34,121 nucleotides of DNA, from assembly GCA_013373125.1 (NCBI GenBank), contig JABXIK010000049.1:1-34121 (forward strand). Reading direction: 5' to 3'. Position 1 is the first letter of the stretch, and each line of letters opens with the position of its first letter. The DNA is from Gammaproteobacteria bacterium. Lineage in GTDB: Bacteria > Pseudomonadota > Gammaproteobacteria > Pseudomonadales > Oceanobacteraceae. Made by a program: the position numbers and the translations under genes. Positions 24,589 to 33,198 of the stretch are shown in pieces. The notes beneath the pieces were generated by a model, which did not search any database, had not been told where the DNA came from, and was given only the letters and a program-made list of their open reading frames with translations.

Positions 24589-25091
24589 AGTCATCTCGTC
24601 GCGCTAAGCGCATGGCAAGAAGTCATGGCCGTCATAAAAAACAAGCGGGTTTGAACCTGGTATCTCTCATGGATATTTTTACCATCATGGTGTTCTTCTT
24701 AATGATGAACCAAAGTGATGTGGAAGTAATGAGCAATGACAGTATTAAACTGCCAGATAGTGTTGCTGAAGCACAGCCTAAAAATACAATTAATTTGATG
24801 GTGAGCAAAGATGACATCGTGGTTCAGGGACGTCCCATTGCCTCTGTTCAAGATGTACTGGCAATGAAAGCGGATGTTGAGCTGATTCCGAGTTTGCAAA
24901 AAGAGCTGGAATATTTAGCGTCAAGAACACAAGCAACGGCGCAAGAGGAAGAGCTGGGTCGTCCTATTACCATTATGGGTGATCAAGGCATTCCATATAA
25001 GGTATTAAAACGCATTATGGCTACTTGCCAGAAAGCTAAGTACACGCAAATATCTTTGGCTGTTCAGAAAAAAGACAGTAAGGAGGCGTAA
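24585..25091 (+). CDS. ExbD/TolR-like protein 2 (Asp retained)
   Basis: A 168-aa inner-membrane protein with a long basic cytoplasmic N-terminus (KSSRRAKRMARSHGRHKKQ) and one TM helix at about 26-43. The conserved Asp is present: D30 in SLMDIFTIMVFFLMM. The periplasmic domain includes NTINLMVSKDDIVVQGRPI and RPITIMGDQGIPYKVLKRIM, the usual ExbD C-terminal fold. CAGGAGG serves as ribosome-binding site. Coupled to the upstream exbD paralogue (ATGA) and to the following TonB-like gene (TAATG). It should supply the proton-conducting Asp of the complex. Confidence 0.92.
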   Translation: MKSSRRAKRMARSHGRHKKQAGLNLVSLMDIFTIMVFFLMMNQSDVEVMSNDSIKLPDSVAEAQPKNTINLMVSKDDIVVQGRPIASVQDVLAMKADVELIPSLQKELEYLASRTQATAQEEELGRPITIMGDQGIPYKVLKRIMATCQKAKYTQISLAVQKKDSKEA

Positions 25092-26074
25092 TGAGTAGTT
25101 TAGCATTTCGCAGTCCTGAGCTGCCTTGGTCTGATAGCAAGCAAGAGCGTTTATTTCAAAAGGTCTTAATTGCTCTTTTGAGTGTAACGCTGATTTTAGG
25201 GGTTTTGGTTCCGAATATTACTTTGCCTGAATTAAAGCGTGAAAGTTTAGAGAAGCTTCCACCACAATTGGCAAAAGTGATCAAACGCAAAAAAGAAGCG
25301 CCTAAACCCAAGCCTGTGCCTAAGGTTGAGAAGAAGGTGGAAAAACCGGTTGAAAAAAAGGTTGAGCCGAAAAAAGTAGAAGCGGTGAAACCTAAGCCGA
25401 AACCGGTTGTAGCGCCTAAACCTAAGCCCAAGCCGAAACCGGTTGCTAAAAATGAGCGGACACCTGAGCGTATCAAAGCAGCAAAAGAGAAAGCGAAAAA
25501 ATTGATTTCGAATTTCTCTAATGATCTTGCAGATATGAAAAATATGGTGGATATGTCTACCTTAGCAGTAGATAGCTCAGCATTAACCAATGCCGGCGCT
25601 GCAGCTACAGTTGTAGGTTCGGTGGTGGACCAAGCTGCTGTGGATCGTATTGGAGGCATTGATGAAAGCCAACTAACGCGAGCGACCGGTGCTGAAAACT
25701 TAGCGGTTGCCCAGCGTGATACCACAGAAGTGAAAGCTGTCGCGAAAGAGGCTCTGGTAGATGAAGTAGCCGACACGAAAGTGGCGGGTATGACGCGAAC
25801 ACAAATGCAAATTCGTCGAGTGTTTGAACAAAACAAATCTCGTTTCGATCGCATTTATCGTAAAGCATTACGTAGTAATCCTGTGTTACAAGGTACTGTA
25901 ACTCTTGGGTTAGATGTGGCGGCTTCAGGTGAAGTGAATGACTGTAGCGTGAAGTCGAGTGACTTACAGGATGATAAGGTAATCAAGCGTATTGCCCTTA
26001 CCTGCAAGATGCTGGCATTCGATGCGGCAAGTAAGGCGGATACATTTGAATATCCGTTAACCTTTGCCCCATAG
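25091..26074 (+). CDS. TonB-like energy transducer with AgmX/PglI-type C-terminal domain
   Basis: A 327-aa protein. One TM helix at about 24-43 (VLIALLSVTLILGVLVPNI) leaves a short cytoplasmic tail, as in TonB. Residues about 58-125 are a Pro/Lys/Val-rich rod (repeated P-K-P-K-P-V) suited to crossing the periplasm. A middle region (130-225) is Ala/Asp/Val-rich. The C-terminal ~95 residues (TRTQMQIRRVFEQNKSRFDR to the final FEYPLTFAP) match the AgmX/PglI-type domain related to TonB C-termini. Last gene of the operon, closed by a bidirectional terminator. Expected to transmit motor movement to the TPR outer-membrane components or to an unidentified receptor. Confidence 0.88.
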   Translation: MSSLAFRSPELPWSDSKQERLFQKVLIALLSVTLILGVLVPNITLPELKRESLEKLPPQLAKVIKRKKEAPKPKPVPKVEKKVEKPVEKKVEPKKVEAVKPKPKPVVAPKPKPKPKPVAKNERTPERIKAAKEKAKKLISNFSNDLADMKNMVDMSTLAVDSSALTNAGAAATVVGSVVDQAAVDRIGGIDESQLTRATGAENLAVAQRDTTEVKAVAKEALVDEVADTKVAGMTRTQMQIRRVFEQNKSRFDRIYRKALRSNPVLQGTVTLGLDVAASGEVNDCSVKSSDLQDDKVIKRIALTCKMLAFDAASKADTFEYPLTFAP

Positions 26075-26095
26075 GATAGGACTTACTTTGAGAAT

Positions 26096-26126
26096 AAAAA
26101 AACCGAGCATTAAGCTCGGTTTTTTT
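26096..26126. terminator. Bidirectional Rho-independent terminator
   Basis: A7, CCGAGC, loop ATTAA, GCTCGG, T7 form a symmetrical hairpin between the convergent TonB-like gene (stop 26074) and the hydrolase gene (stop 26136), so it serves both strands. Confidence 0.93.
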
Positions 26127-26135
26127 ATGCAGGAA

Positions 26136-27032
26136 TTATTGTTTGTTTAACCATTGAATAACATCGTTGATAACATCTTGTTTGTTCGTTTCATTCAACA
26201 TTTCGTGACGACCATTCTCATATAGTTTTAATTCTACATTTGCTTGGCCAGCTTGCTGATAGCGTTTGGCTAACTTAGGCAAGCCTTTACCCATTTCGCC
26301 AACTGGGTCTTTATCGCCACCAAAAATTAAGATAGGTAAGTCTTGCTGGATGCGCTCGATCGCACCTTTGCCATACACTGCGATAAGGCCGTTAAATAAA
26401 TCAATCCAAAGTTGTACATTACAATCAAAACCACACAGCGGATCTGCGATATATTTGTCCACTTGTTTGTTATCACGGCTGAGCCAATCAAAATCGGTAC
26501 GATTAGGTTTAAAGGCATTATTAAACGAGCCGAATGATAAAAACTGCAGTAGCGGGCTGGTTGCCAAGGCACCTTTGCGCCACCGCTCTAAATGAGCAAC
26601 CATCTTTCCTGCTTTTAGTAGAGGGAGCGGCTGAATGTTTGAGCCAGATAGGATTAGTCCTTGAATGGCTTTAGGCTGAGTAATCAAATACGCTTGAGTG
26701 ATGAAGGTGCCCATGCTGTGGGCAAACATAATGTAGGGTAAATGACCTTCGATGCTATTTCGCACCACATCGATGTCTTCTAGAACTTTATTCCAACCGT
26801 CGTTTTCGGCGTATAAGCCAATCTGGGCACTGGGGCTGTTGCCATGACCTCTGTGGTTATGGGCGATCACTGCATAGCCTGCCGCCACTAAAGCTTGGGC
26901 AAATTCATCGTAGCGACTCGCGTGTTCAGCCATTCCGTGAAGGATGTGAACCCATGCTTTGGCTTCGTCATTGGGCCAAGTAAACACTTCAATTTGATAA
27001 CCATCATTGGCGGTAAGGTAACGAGACTGCAT
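26136..27032 (-). CDS. Alpha/beta hydrolase, monoacylglycerol lipase / lysophospholipase-like
   Basis: A 298-aa serine hydrolase. The oxyanion segment VHILHGMAEHASRYDEF and HNHRGHGNSPSA are typical of the lysophospholipase L2/monoglyceride lipase group. The nucleophile elbow is A104-H-S106-M-G, where Ala replaces the usual first Gly. The acid is probably Asp in LIFGGDKDPVG and the base His in YENGRHEMLNE. No signal peptide, so cytoplasmic. It reads convergently with the TolQ/ExbD operon and divergently from fadD (275 bp between starts), which fits a role in acyl-lipid turnover feeding FadD, though this is only context. Confidence 0.87.
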   Translation of the reverse strand: MQSRYLTANDGYQIEVFTWPNDEAKAWVHILHGMAEHASRYDEFAQALVAAGYAVIAHNHRGHGNSPSAQIGLYAENDGWNKVLEDIDVVRNSIEGHLPYIMFAHSMGTFITQAYLITQPKAIQGLILSGSNIQPLPLLKAGKMVAHLERWRKGALATSPLLQFLSFGSFNNAFKPNRTDFDWLSRDNKQVDKYIADPLCGFDCNVQLWIDLFNGLIAVYGKGAIERIQQDLPILIFGGDKDPVGEMGKGLPKLAKRYQQAGQANVELKLYENGRHEMLNETNKQDVINDVIQWLNKQ

Positions 27033-27246
27033 GGTGAATCCTTTATCATTATATTTATTGGGGAATTGTAACGATTTTCTGTATATGAGCTATCGTCTAC
27101 AGGGATGAATCACGTCTAAAATACCATGAATCTGGGAAATCAGTGAATTTACGTTCATAAAATAGCCAGATACCTACAAGTGGTTATATTGGGACTTTGC
27201 GAGCGTTTGTAAAACTGGTAGTCTGCCCAACTATCCAAATTTCTGC

Positions 27247-27263
27247 TGTATGTAAAACATACA
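27247..27263. promoter_or_regulatory. 17-bp inverted repeat upstream of fadD, candidate operator
   Basis: TGTATGT and ACATACA are exact complements separated by AAA, about 45 bp before the fadD ATG. The size suits a dimeric repressor (TetR or GntR type). It does not match the E. coli FadR consensus. Confidence 0.5.
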
Positions 27264-27307
27264 ATATCTAATAAAAATGATAGGCCAATGAATTAGGCGG
27301 AGGCGGT

Positions 27308-28993
27308 ATGAACGAGAATTTTTTTAGCGACAAATACCCTGAAGGTGTACCTGCAACGGTAGATGTTGATCAATATAAAAACGTGGTCGATGTTTTCAAT
27401 CAGAGTGTTAAGAAGTTTGCTGACCGTCCTGCGTTTACCGCTTTAGGTAAAACCTTGACCTATGGTGAAGTAGACCGTCTATCTGCTGATTTTGCAGCAT
27501 ATCTGCAAAACAATACCGGTTTACAAAAAGGCGATCGTATTGCAGTTCAATTACCTAACTTGCTGCAATACCCAATCGTTGTATTCGGTGCTATGCGTGC
27601 AGGCCTGATCGTTGTTAATACCAACCCGCTATACACTGAGCGTGAAATGGAGCACCAATTCAATGACTCAGGTGCTAAGGCGCTGGTTGTATTGGCCCAA
27701 ATGGCAGGTAAAGCCAGCCGTGTAGTGCCTAAAACACAAATTGAAACGGTTATCGTGACTCAAGCGGGCGACATGTGCAGCCCATTGAAACGTACCTTAG
27801 TGAATTTCGTAATTAAAAACGTACGTAAAGAAGTAGAGCCTTTCACGATTCCTGGTCATGTTAAATTATTAGATGCGCTTAAAGCGGGTGCTAAATCTAG
27901 CTATACCCCAACAGAAGCCGCGCCTGAAGATATCTGTGTTTTACAATACACAGGTGGTACCACAGGTGTGGCGAAAGGCGCTATGCTGACTAACCGTAAC
28001 ATCGTTGCCAATATGTGCCAGGCCCATCCATTGTTTATGCTGGGTCTTAACAAGTCTGGTCAAGATGAAGGTTCTAAAGTCGTTATTGCTCCGCTTCCGC
28101 TGTACCACATCTATGCATTTACTGTGAACTGCATGGTGTTGATGGAAACGGGTAACCACAACATCCTAATTCCAAATCCTCGTGATCTTCCTGGTTTCAT
28201 CAAAGAATTGAAAAAGTGGGACTTCAACGCTTTCCTAGGCCTAAATACGTTGTTTGTTGGTCTTTGCAACAATGAAGATTTCCGTGCATTGGACTTCAGC
28301 CATCTACAACTAACCATTTCTGGTGGTATGGCACTTACTAAGAGTGCTGCTGATAAATGGGCAGAAGTGACAGGTTGTGAAGTATCAGAAGGTTACGGTA
28401 TGACTGAAACTTCGCCAATTGCTTCATTTAACCCACCGGGCCACACCCAACTTGGCACCATTGGTATGCCTGTATCGAGCACGCTATGTAAAGTGATTGA
28501 TGAAGAAGGTAATGAGCTACCAGTTGGTGAAGCTGGTGAGCTTTGTGTGAAAGGTCCGCAAGTAATGAAAGGTTACTGGCAGCGTCCTGAAGCCACAGCA
28601 GAAACCATCACAGAAGATGGTTGGTTGAAAACTGGCGATATGGCCATGATCCTTGAAAACGGTTACATGAAGATCGTTGACCGTAAGAAAGACATGATCA
28701 TCGTGTCGGGTTTCAACGTATATCCAAACGAAATTGAAGATGTGGTATCAAGCCACCCAGATATCGTTGAATGTGCGGCGGTTGGTATTCCTGATGAAGT
28801 TACGGGTGAGCAAGTGAAAATCTTTGCGGTATCCAACAACCCAGCGTTAACTGGTAAAGAAGTTACGGATTTCTGTCGTGAGCGTTTAACGGCATATAAA
28901 GTACCTAAATTGGTTGAGTTCCGTGAAGAACTGCCTAAGACCAATGTAGGTAAAATCCTACGTCGTGAATTACGTGATGAAGAAACTGCCTAA
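27308..28993 (+). CDS. fadD: Long-chain fatty acid-CoA ligase
   Basis: ATP-dependent acyl-CoA synthetase that activates fatty acids as CoA thioesters for beta-oxidation or lipid synthesis. It is 561 aa, the same length as E. coli FadD. The AMP-binding P-loop-like motif is Y214-T-G-G-T-T-G-V-A-K-G; the adenine-binding EGYGMTETSP, the fatty-acyl signature GWLKTGDMAMILENGYMKIV with DRKKDMIIVSGFNVYP, and the catalytic Lys region KTNVGKILRREL are all present. GGCGGAGGCGGT precedes the ATG. It has its own terminator and a candidate operator upstream, so it is probably a single-gene unit. Confidence 0.95.
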   Translation: MNENFFSDKYPEGVPATVDVDQYKNVVDVFNQSVKKFADRPAFTALGKTLTYGEVDRLSADFAAYLQNNTGLQKGDRIAVQLPNLLQYPIVVFGAMRAGLIVVNTNPLYTEREMEHQFNDSGAKALVVLAQMAGKASRVVPKTQIETVIVTQAGDMCSPLKRTLVNFVIKNVRKEVEPFTIPGHVKLLDALKAGAKSSYTPTEAAPEDICVLQYTGGTTGVAKGAMLTNRNIVANMCQAHPLFMLGLNKSGQDEGSKVVIAPLPLYHIYAFTVNCMVLMETGNHNILIPNPRDLPGFIKELKKWDFNAFLGLNTLFVGLCNNEDFRALDFSHLQLTISGGMALTKSAADKWAEVTGCEVSEGYGMTETSPIASFNPPGHTQLGTIGMPVSSTLCKVIDEEGNELPVGEAGELCVKGPQVMKGYWQRPEATAETITEDGWLKTGDMAMILENGYMKIVDRKKDMIIVSGFNVYPNEIEDVVSSHPDIVECAAVGIPDEVTGEQVKIFAVSNNPALTGKEVTDFCRERLTAYKVPKLVEFREELPKTNVGKILRRELRDEETA

Positions 28994-29015
28994 TCTTTTC
29001 GATTTGGCATAAAAT

Positions 29016-29041
29016 AAAACGCCCTCTCTTGAGGGCGTTTT
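29016..29041 (+). terminator. Rho-independent terminator of fadD
   Basis: AAAACGCCCTC, loop TCTT, GAGGGCGTTTT: an 11-bp perfect stem with a short T-run, 22 bp after the fadD stop and just before hrpA. Confidence 0.92.
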
Positions 29042-29068
29042 GCGTTTAATTAGTATGAGTTTGTATCT

Positions 29069-32000
29069 GTGGTAAATGACATCACTCAGTTAGAGCAACT
29101 GCTTGCACAAAGTATGATTCAAAAGAGATTTGGCTTTCATCGTCAGTTATCTCAGATCAAAAAACGCATCCAAGAAAAACGCCCAGTGGACCAATCCATT
29201 GAAAAGCTGCAAGCGCAACTCATCAAAAGTTGTGAGCAAGCACAAAAGCGTGGCTTAGCCATACAGGATATTGAATACGACGATTCATTACCGGTCAGTC
29301 TTAAGCGTGAAGAAATCTCCGCTGCGATTAAAGATAACCAAGTTGTGGTGATAGCAGGGGAAACAGGCTCAGGTAAAACCACACAAATTCCTAAAATTTG
29401 CCTTGAGCTAGGATTAGCTCAATACGGCATGATCGCTCATACCCAACCTCGCCGTATCGCAGCGAGATCCGTTGCGCAGCGTATCGCGCAAGAAGTGAAA
29501 GTACCCTTGGGTGAAGAGATTGGTTATCAAATTCGCTTTAGCGATCAAAGCACACCGCAAACGTTAGTGAAATTGATGACAGATGGTATTTTGCTAGCAG
29601 AAACGCAAAATGATCGCTTTTTAAATAAATACCAAGTCATCATTATTGACGAAGCCCATGAGCGCAGCCTCAATATCGATTTCTTAATGGGCTATTTGAA
29701 GCAATTATTACCCAAGCGCCCTGATCTTAAAGTTATCATTACCTCAGCGACCATAGATGTAGAGCGATTCTCTAAGCATTTCAATGACGCGCCAGTGATT
29801 CAAGTCTCAGGACGCACCTTTCCTGTGGGAACCCGCTATCGACCTTTGGTTAACCTAGATGAAGAGGGTGACGAGAAAGAAGGCGATGTTTATCAAGGCA
29901 TTGTGGATGCGGTAGAAGAACTAGCATTAGAGGACAGTAAGCGCGGGCAAATTGGTGATGTGCTGATTTTTTTAAGTGGTGAGCGTGAAATTCGAGAAGC
30001 AGCGCTGGAGCTTAAAAAAGCCAACTTAAAACACAGCGAAATCCTACCCTTATATGCACGTTTGAACTCTGCTGAACAGAATAAAATATTCAACCCTAGT
30101 GGTGGCAAGCGCCGCATTATTTTATCGACTAACGTGGCTGAGACATCATTAACCGTCCCCGGAATTCGATACGTGATCGATAGTGGAGTGGCTCGCATCA
30201 GTCGTTACAGTTATCGATCCAAGGTTCAGCGATTGCCTATCGAGCCTATTTCACAAGCCAGCGCCAATCAACGTAAAGGTCGTTGTGGTCGTGTGAGTGA
30301 AGGTATTTGTATTCGGTTATACAGCGAAGAGGATTTCAACTCGCGTCCTGAATTCAGTGACCCTGAAATACAACGTACTAATTTAGCTGCGGTTATTTTG
30401 CAGATGCTGTCTTTAAAGCTTGGGGATGTGACGAAATTTCCATTTGTGGATGCACCAGATAACCGTTTCATTAATGATGGCTATAACCTACTTAAAGAGT
30501 TGGGTGCGGTATCGAAAGATAATCAGATCAATCAAGTGGGTCGATCGTTATCACGCTTGCCTGTGGACCCAAGAATTGCGCGCATGTTGTTTGAAGCAAG
30601 TAAGCGCAAAGCTTTGCAAGAAATGTTGATCATAGCAGCGGCGTTGAGTATTCAAGACCCAAGAGAACGTCCCGCGGATAAACAACAACAGGCGGATCAA
30701 AAACACGCTGAGTTTAGACATGAAGAAAGTGATTTCTTAACGTTACTGACTATTTGGCAGCAGTTTGAAGAAGTGCGTCAAGAGAGTTCTAATAACCAAT
30801 TGCGACAATATTGTAAAAAGCACTTTTTAAATTATATGCGTATGCGTGAATGGCGAGATGTGCATTATCAACTGCGACTGCAATGCAAAGAATTAAAATG
30901 GGAAGAAAACCAAGAAGTGGCCAGTTACGAAGCCATTCATCAATCAATTCTCTCTGGTTTCTTGAGTTACATTGGGCAAAAGACCGATGAAGGAGATTAT
31001 TTAGGTGCGCGTAACCGACGCTTTATGTTGTTCCCAGGTAGCGGCATTTTTAAGAAGCGTCCTAAGTGGGTTGTATCTGCCGAAATGGTAGAAACGTCCC
31101 GTTTGTATGCCCGAATGAATGCACGTATTGATCCTGAATGGCTAGAGCCTTTAGCTAAAAATTTAGTTAAGCGTAAATATCTTGAGCCATATTGGTCAGT
31201 GAAACGCGGGCAGGTGATGGCGTATGAGCAAGTGAGTTTGTACGGCTTAGTGATTATTCCAAAGCGCACTGTGGGATATGCCAAGATCGACCCTAAAGTC
31301 AGTCACGAAATTTTTATTCGTGAGGCGTTGGTACAACAACAAATTAAAACTCGTTCCGATTTTATCGCATATAACCAAGCGCTAATTGAAGAAGTTGAAG
31401 AGCTCGAAGAGAAAAGTCGTCGTCGTGACATAGTTGTGGATGAAGAGCGTCTATTTCAGTTTTATATTGAACGCGTACCAGCGGATATTTGCGATACCGC
31501 CTCGTTTGAAAAGTGGTTAAAAACACAGCCAGAAGATCTGTTGAAAGTTAAGAAGTCCTACTTGATGCAGCATGGTGCTGAGCATGTTACTGAGGCGCAA
31601 TTTCCGGATCATTTTACCCATGGCAATGTGGTATATCCATTAAATTATCGCTTTGAACCCAATCATTTAGAAGATGGGGTGAGTGTGGTTGTTCCAGCTG
31701 CCATGCTTAAACAATTACCGATTAGTCGCATTCAATGGCTTGTACCAGGGATGTTACGAGATAAAGTAATTGCTCTATTAAAAGGGTTAAGTAAAAGCAT
31801 ACGCCGACAGCTAGTGCCGGTTCCTGATTTTGCGGATGGATTTTTAAGTGAGCATAAAATCAGTGATCATGGATTGTTGGATAAACTAGCGGAATATATT
31901 TACAAACATAAGCGCATTGATATCCAAGCCAGCGATTGGAACCTGGATCAATTAGACAGCCATTATCTAATGAATATTCAGGTGATGGGCAATGATAACG

Positions 32001-32971
32001 AGTTATTGGTGCAAGGCCGAAACTGGCATGAATTAATTGAACAGGTGGGGGATCAAATTGAGCATCTCACGCAAGATACCAGTAATGATTTTGAGCGAGA
32101 TGGTATCCAATGCTGGGACTTAAATGCATTGCCTAAAACCTATGCTATTGAGCAAGCGGGTATTCAAGTCACGTTATATCCAGCTCTGATTGACCAAACC
32201 AAGAGTGTGAGTCTAAAACTGTTACCTCGTGCTGACGATGCGATATTTGAAACGCAAAAAGGCATTTGGCGGTTACTGCAATTAGAACTGACAGAGCAAG
32301 TAGGTTGGATTCATAAAGAGGTGCCAAAGCGTTTGGCACAAGAAATGATTTATTTCGGACACATTGGCAACAAGGCTCAATTATTAGAAAGCGTAACAAC
32401 TCTCGTTTTTTCAATGTGCTTTCCATTGGAAGAATTACCGAGAACGGATGCCGATTATCAAAAGATTAAATCTGAGGGGCGCGGATTAATCGGGGAAAAA
32501 TTTGAAGAAGTCTTACCTCTAATTCAGCAAATTTTACAAAGTTACCACCAGCTGAATAAGAAAATGAAGCAGCAAAACCAATTAGCCTTTGCTATGGCGG
32601 TGGCAGATATTAAGCAACAGATGAATGACTTAATGCCGCAAGGGTTTTTAGGCTCAACGTCTTTAGAGTGGTTAAAGCAATATCCTAGATATTTTAAAGC
32701 CATGATGGGGCGCCTAGACAAGTTACAAGGTAACTTACAAAAAGATCGATTATTGCAATTAAGCGTTGCGAAATGGCAGGAACAATACCAATCTTTATTG
32801 GCAAAATTGCCTGCTAATGTTGCGTGCTTTAATGATGTGCAGACTTTATTCTGGATGATCCAAGAGTATCGCGTGTCATTATTTGTACAAGAATTGGGGA
32901 CACAGTTACCGGTTTCGGAAAAACGCTGGAAAGCTCAGCTAGAACTGGCACAAGCCAGTATTCAGCAATAA
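29069..32971 (+). CDS. hrpA: ATP-dependent RNA helicase HrpA
   Basis: DEAH-box RNA helicase of 1300 aa, the length of E. coli HrpA. Motif I is GETGSGKTTQ (97-106), motif II D194-E-A-H, motif III SATID, then the helicase C-terminal motifs TNVAETSLTVPGIRYVIDSG and QRKGRCGRVSEG. The HA2/OB region and the long HrpA-specific C-terminal domain follow. In E. coli HrpA acts in translation-linked mRNA and ribosome rescue. The start is GTG at 29069: an in-frame TAG lies at 29051, the next ATG at codon 16 would remove conserved N-terminal sequence, and the N-terminus LEQLLAQSMIQKRFGFHRQL aligns with the E. coli one. No good Shine-Dalgarno sequence is visible, so translation may be weak. Confidence 0.96.
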   Translation: MVNDITQLEQLLAQSMIQKRFGFHRQLSQIKKRIQEKRPVDQSIEKLQAQLIKSCEQAQKRGLAIQDIEYDDSLPVSLKREEISAAIKDNQVVVIAGETGSGKTTQIPKICLELGLAQYGMIAHTQPRRIAARSVAQRIAQEVKVPLGEEIGYQIRFSDQSTPQTLVKLMTDGILLAETQNDRFLNKYQVIIIDEAHERSLNIDFLMGYLKQLLPKRPDLKVIITSATIDVERFSKHFNDAPVIQVSGRTFPVGTRYRPLVNLDEEGDEKEGDVYQGIVDAVEELALEDSKRGQIGDVLIFLSGEREIREAALELKKANLKHSEILPLYARLNSAEQNKIFNPSGGKRRIILSTNVAETSLTVPGIRYVIDSGVARISRYSYRSKVQRLPIEPISQASANQRKGRCGRVSEGICIRLYSEEDFNSRPEFSDPEIQRTNLAAVILQMLSLKLGDVTKFPFVDAPDNRFINDGYNLLKELGAVSKDNQINQVGRSLSRLPVDPRIARMLFEASKRKALQEMLIIAAALSIQDPRERPADKQQQADQKHAEFRHEESDFLTLLTIWQQFEEVRQESSNNQLRQYCKKHFLNYMRMREWRDVHYQLRLQCKELKWEENQEVASYEAIHQSILSGFLSYIGQKTDEGDYLGARNRRFMLFPGSGIFKKRPKWVVSAEMVETSRLYARMNARIDPEWLEPLAKNLVKRKYLEPYWSVKRGQVMAYEQVSLYGLVIIPKRTVGYAKIDPKVSHEIFIREALVQQQIKTRSDFIAYNQALIEEVEELEEKSRRRDIVVDEERLFQFYIERVPADICDTASFEKWLKTQPEDLLKVKKSYLMQHGAEHVTEAQFPDHFTHGNVVYPLNYRFEPNHLEDGVSVVVPAAMLKQLPISRIQWLVPGMLRDKVIALLKGLSKSIRRQLVPVPDFADGFLSEHKISDHGLLDKLAEYIYKHKRIDIQASDWNLDQLDSHYLMNIQVMGNDNELLVQGRNWHELIEQVGDQIEHLTQDTSNDFERDGIQCWDLNALPKTYAIEQAGIQVTLYPALIDQTKSVSLKLLPRADDAIFETQKGIWRLLQLELTEQVGWIHKEVPKRLAQEMIYFGHIGNKAQLLESVTTLVFSMCFPLEELPRTDADYQKIKSEGRGLIGEKFEEVLPLIQQILQSYHQLNKKMKQQNQLAFAMAVADIKQQMNDLMPQGFLGSTSLEWLKQYPRYFKAMMGRLDKLQGNLQKDRLLQLSVAKWQEQYQSLLAKLPANVACFNDVQTLFWMIQEYRVSLFVQELGTQLPVSEKRWKAQLELAQASIQQ

Positions 32972-33067
32972 TTGTATATATGGTTCGATAGTGCCAATAA
33001 GGCGTGGCCAGAATGCCTCAAAATATGACCATAAATGACAATTATTTTGTGGGTTTTATGTTCAAAT

Positions 33068-33083
33068 GTGAGTCATGACTCAC
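33068..33083. promoter_or_regulatory. 16-bp perfect palindrome upstream of the fabH-like gene
   Basis: GTGAGTCATGACTCAC is its own reverse complement. It lies 97 bp after the hrpA stop and about 115 bp before the ketoacyl synthase start, in a 227-bp intergenic region that also holds a 10-bp palindrome (TCTGGCCAGA, 33141-33150). It is a good candidate operator for a regulator of fatty-acid synthesis. Confidence 0.5.
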
Positions 33084-33198
33084 CGTCTACATGGTATAAC
33101 CAGAGATATTACATTATAGTTTTGCCCCTCTAGGATGGGTTCTGGCCAGAGGATGTGGCGGCGAATATTGAAGAAGAGAATTTTAATAGGGGATGAAT

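Noticed and set aside
23390..25091. TolQ/ExbD genes as part of a Zorya-type anti-phage system
   Set aside because: ZorA has a long cytoplasmic tail and ZorB an OmpA-like domain, with ZorC/D/E nearby. Here there are two short ExbD proteins, a TonB-like transducer and TPR lipoproteins instead.
25156..25854. 232-aa minus-strand ORF opposite the TonB-like gene
   Set aside because: It is Gly/Phe/Thr-rich only because it mirrors the Pro/Lys repeat codons; no ribosome-binding site or family features.
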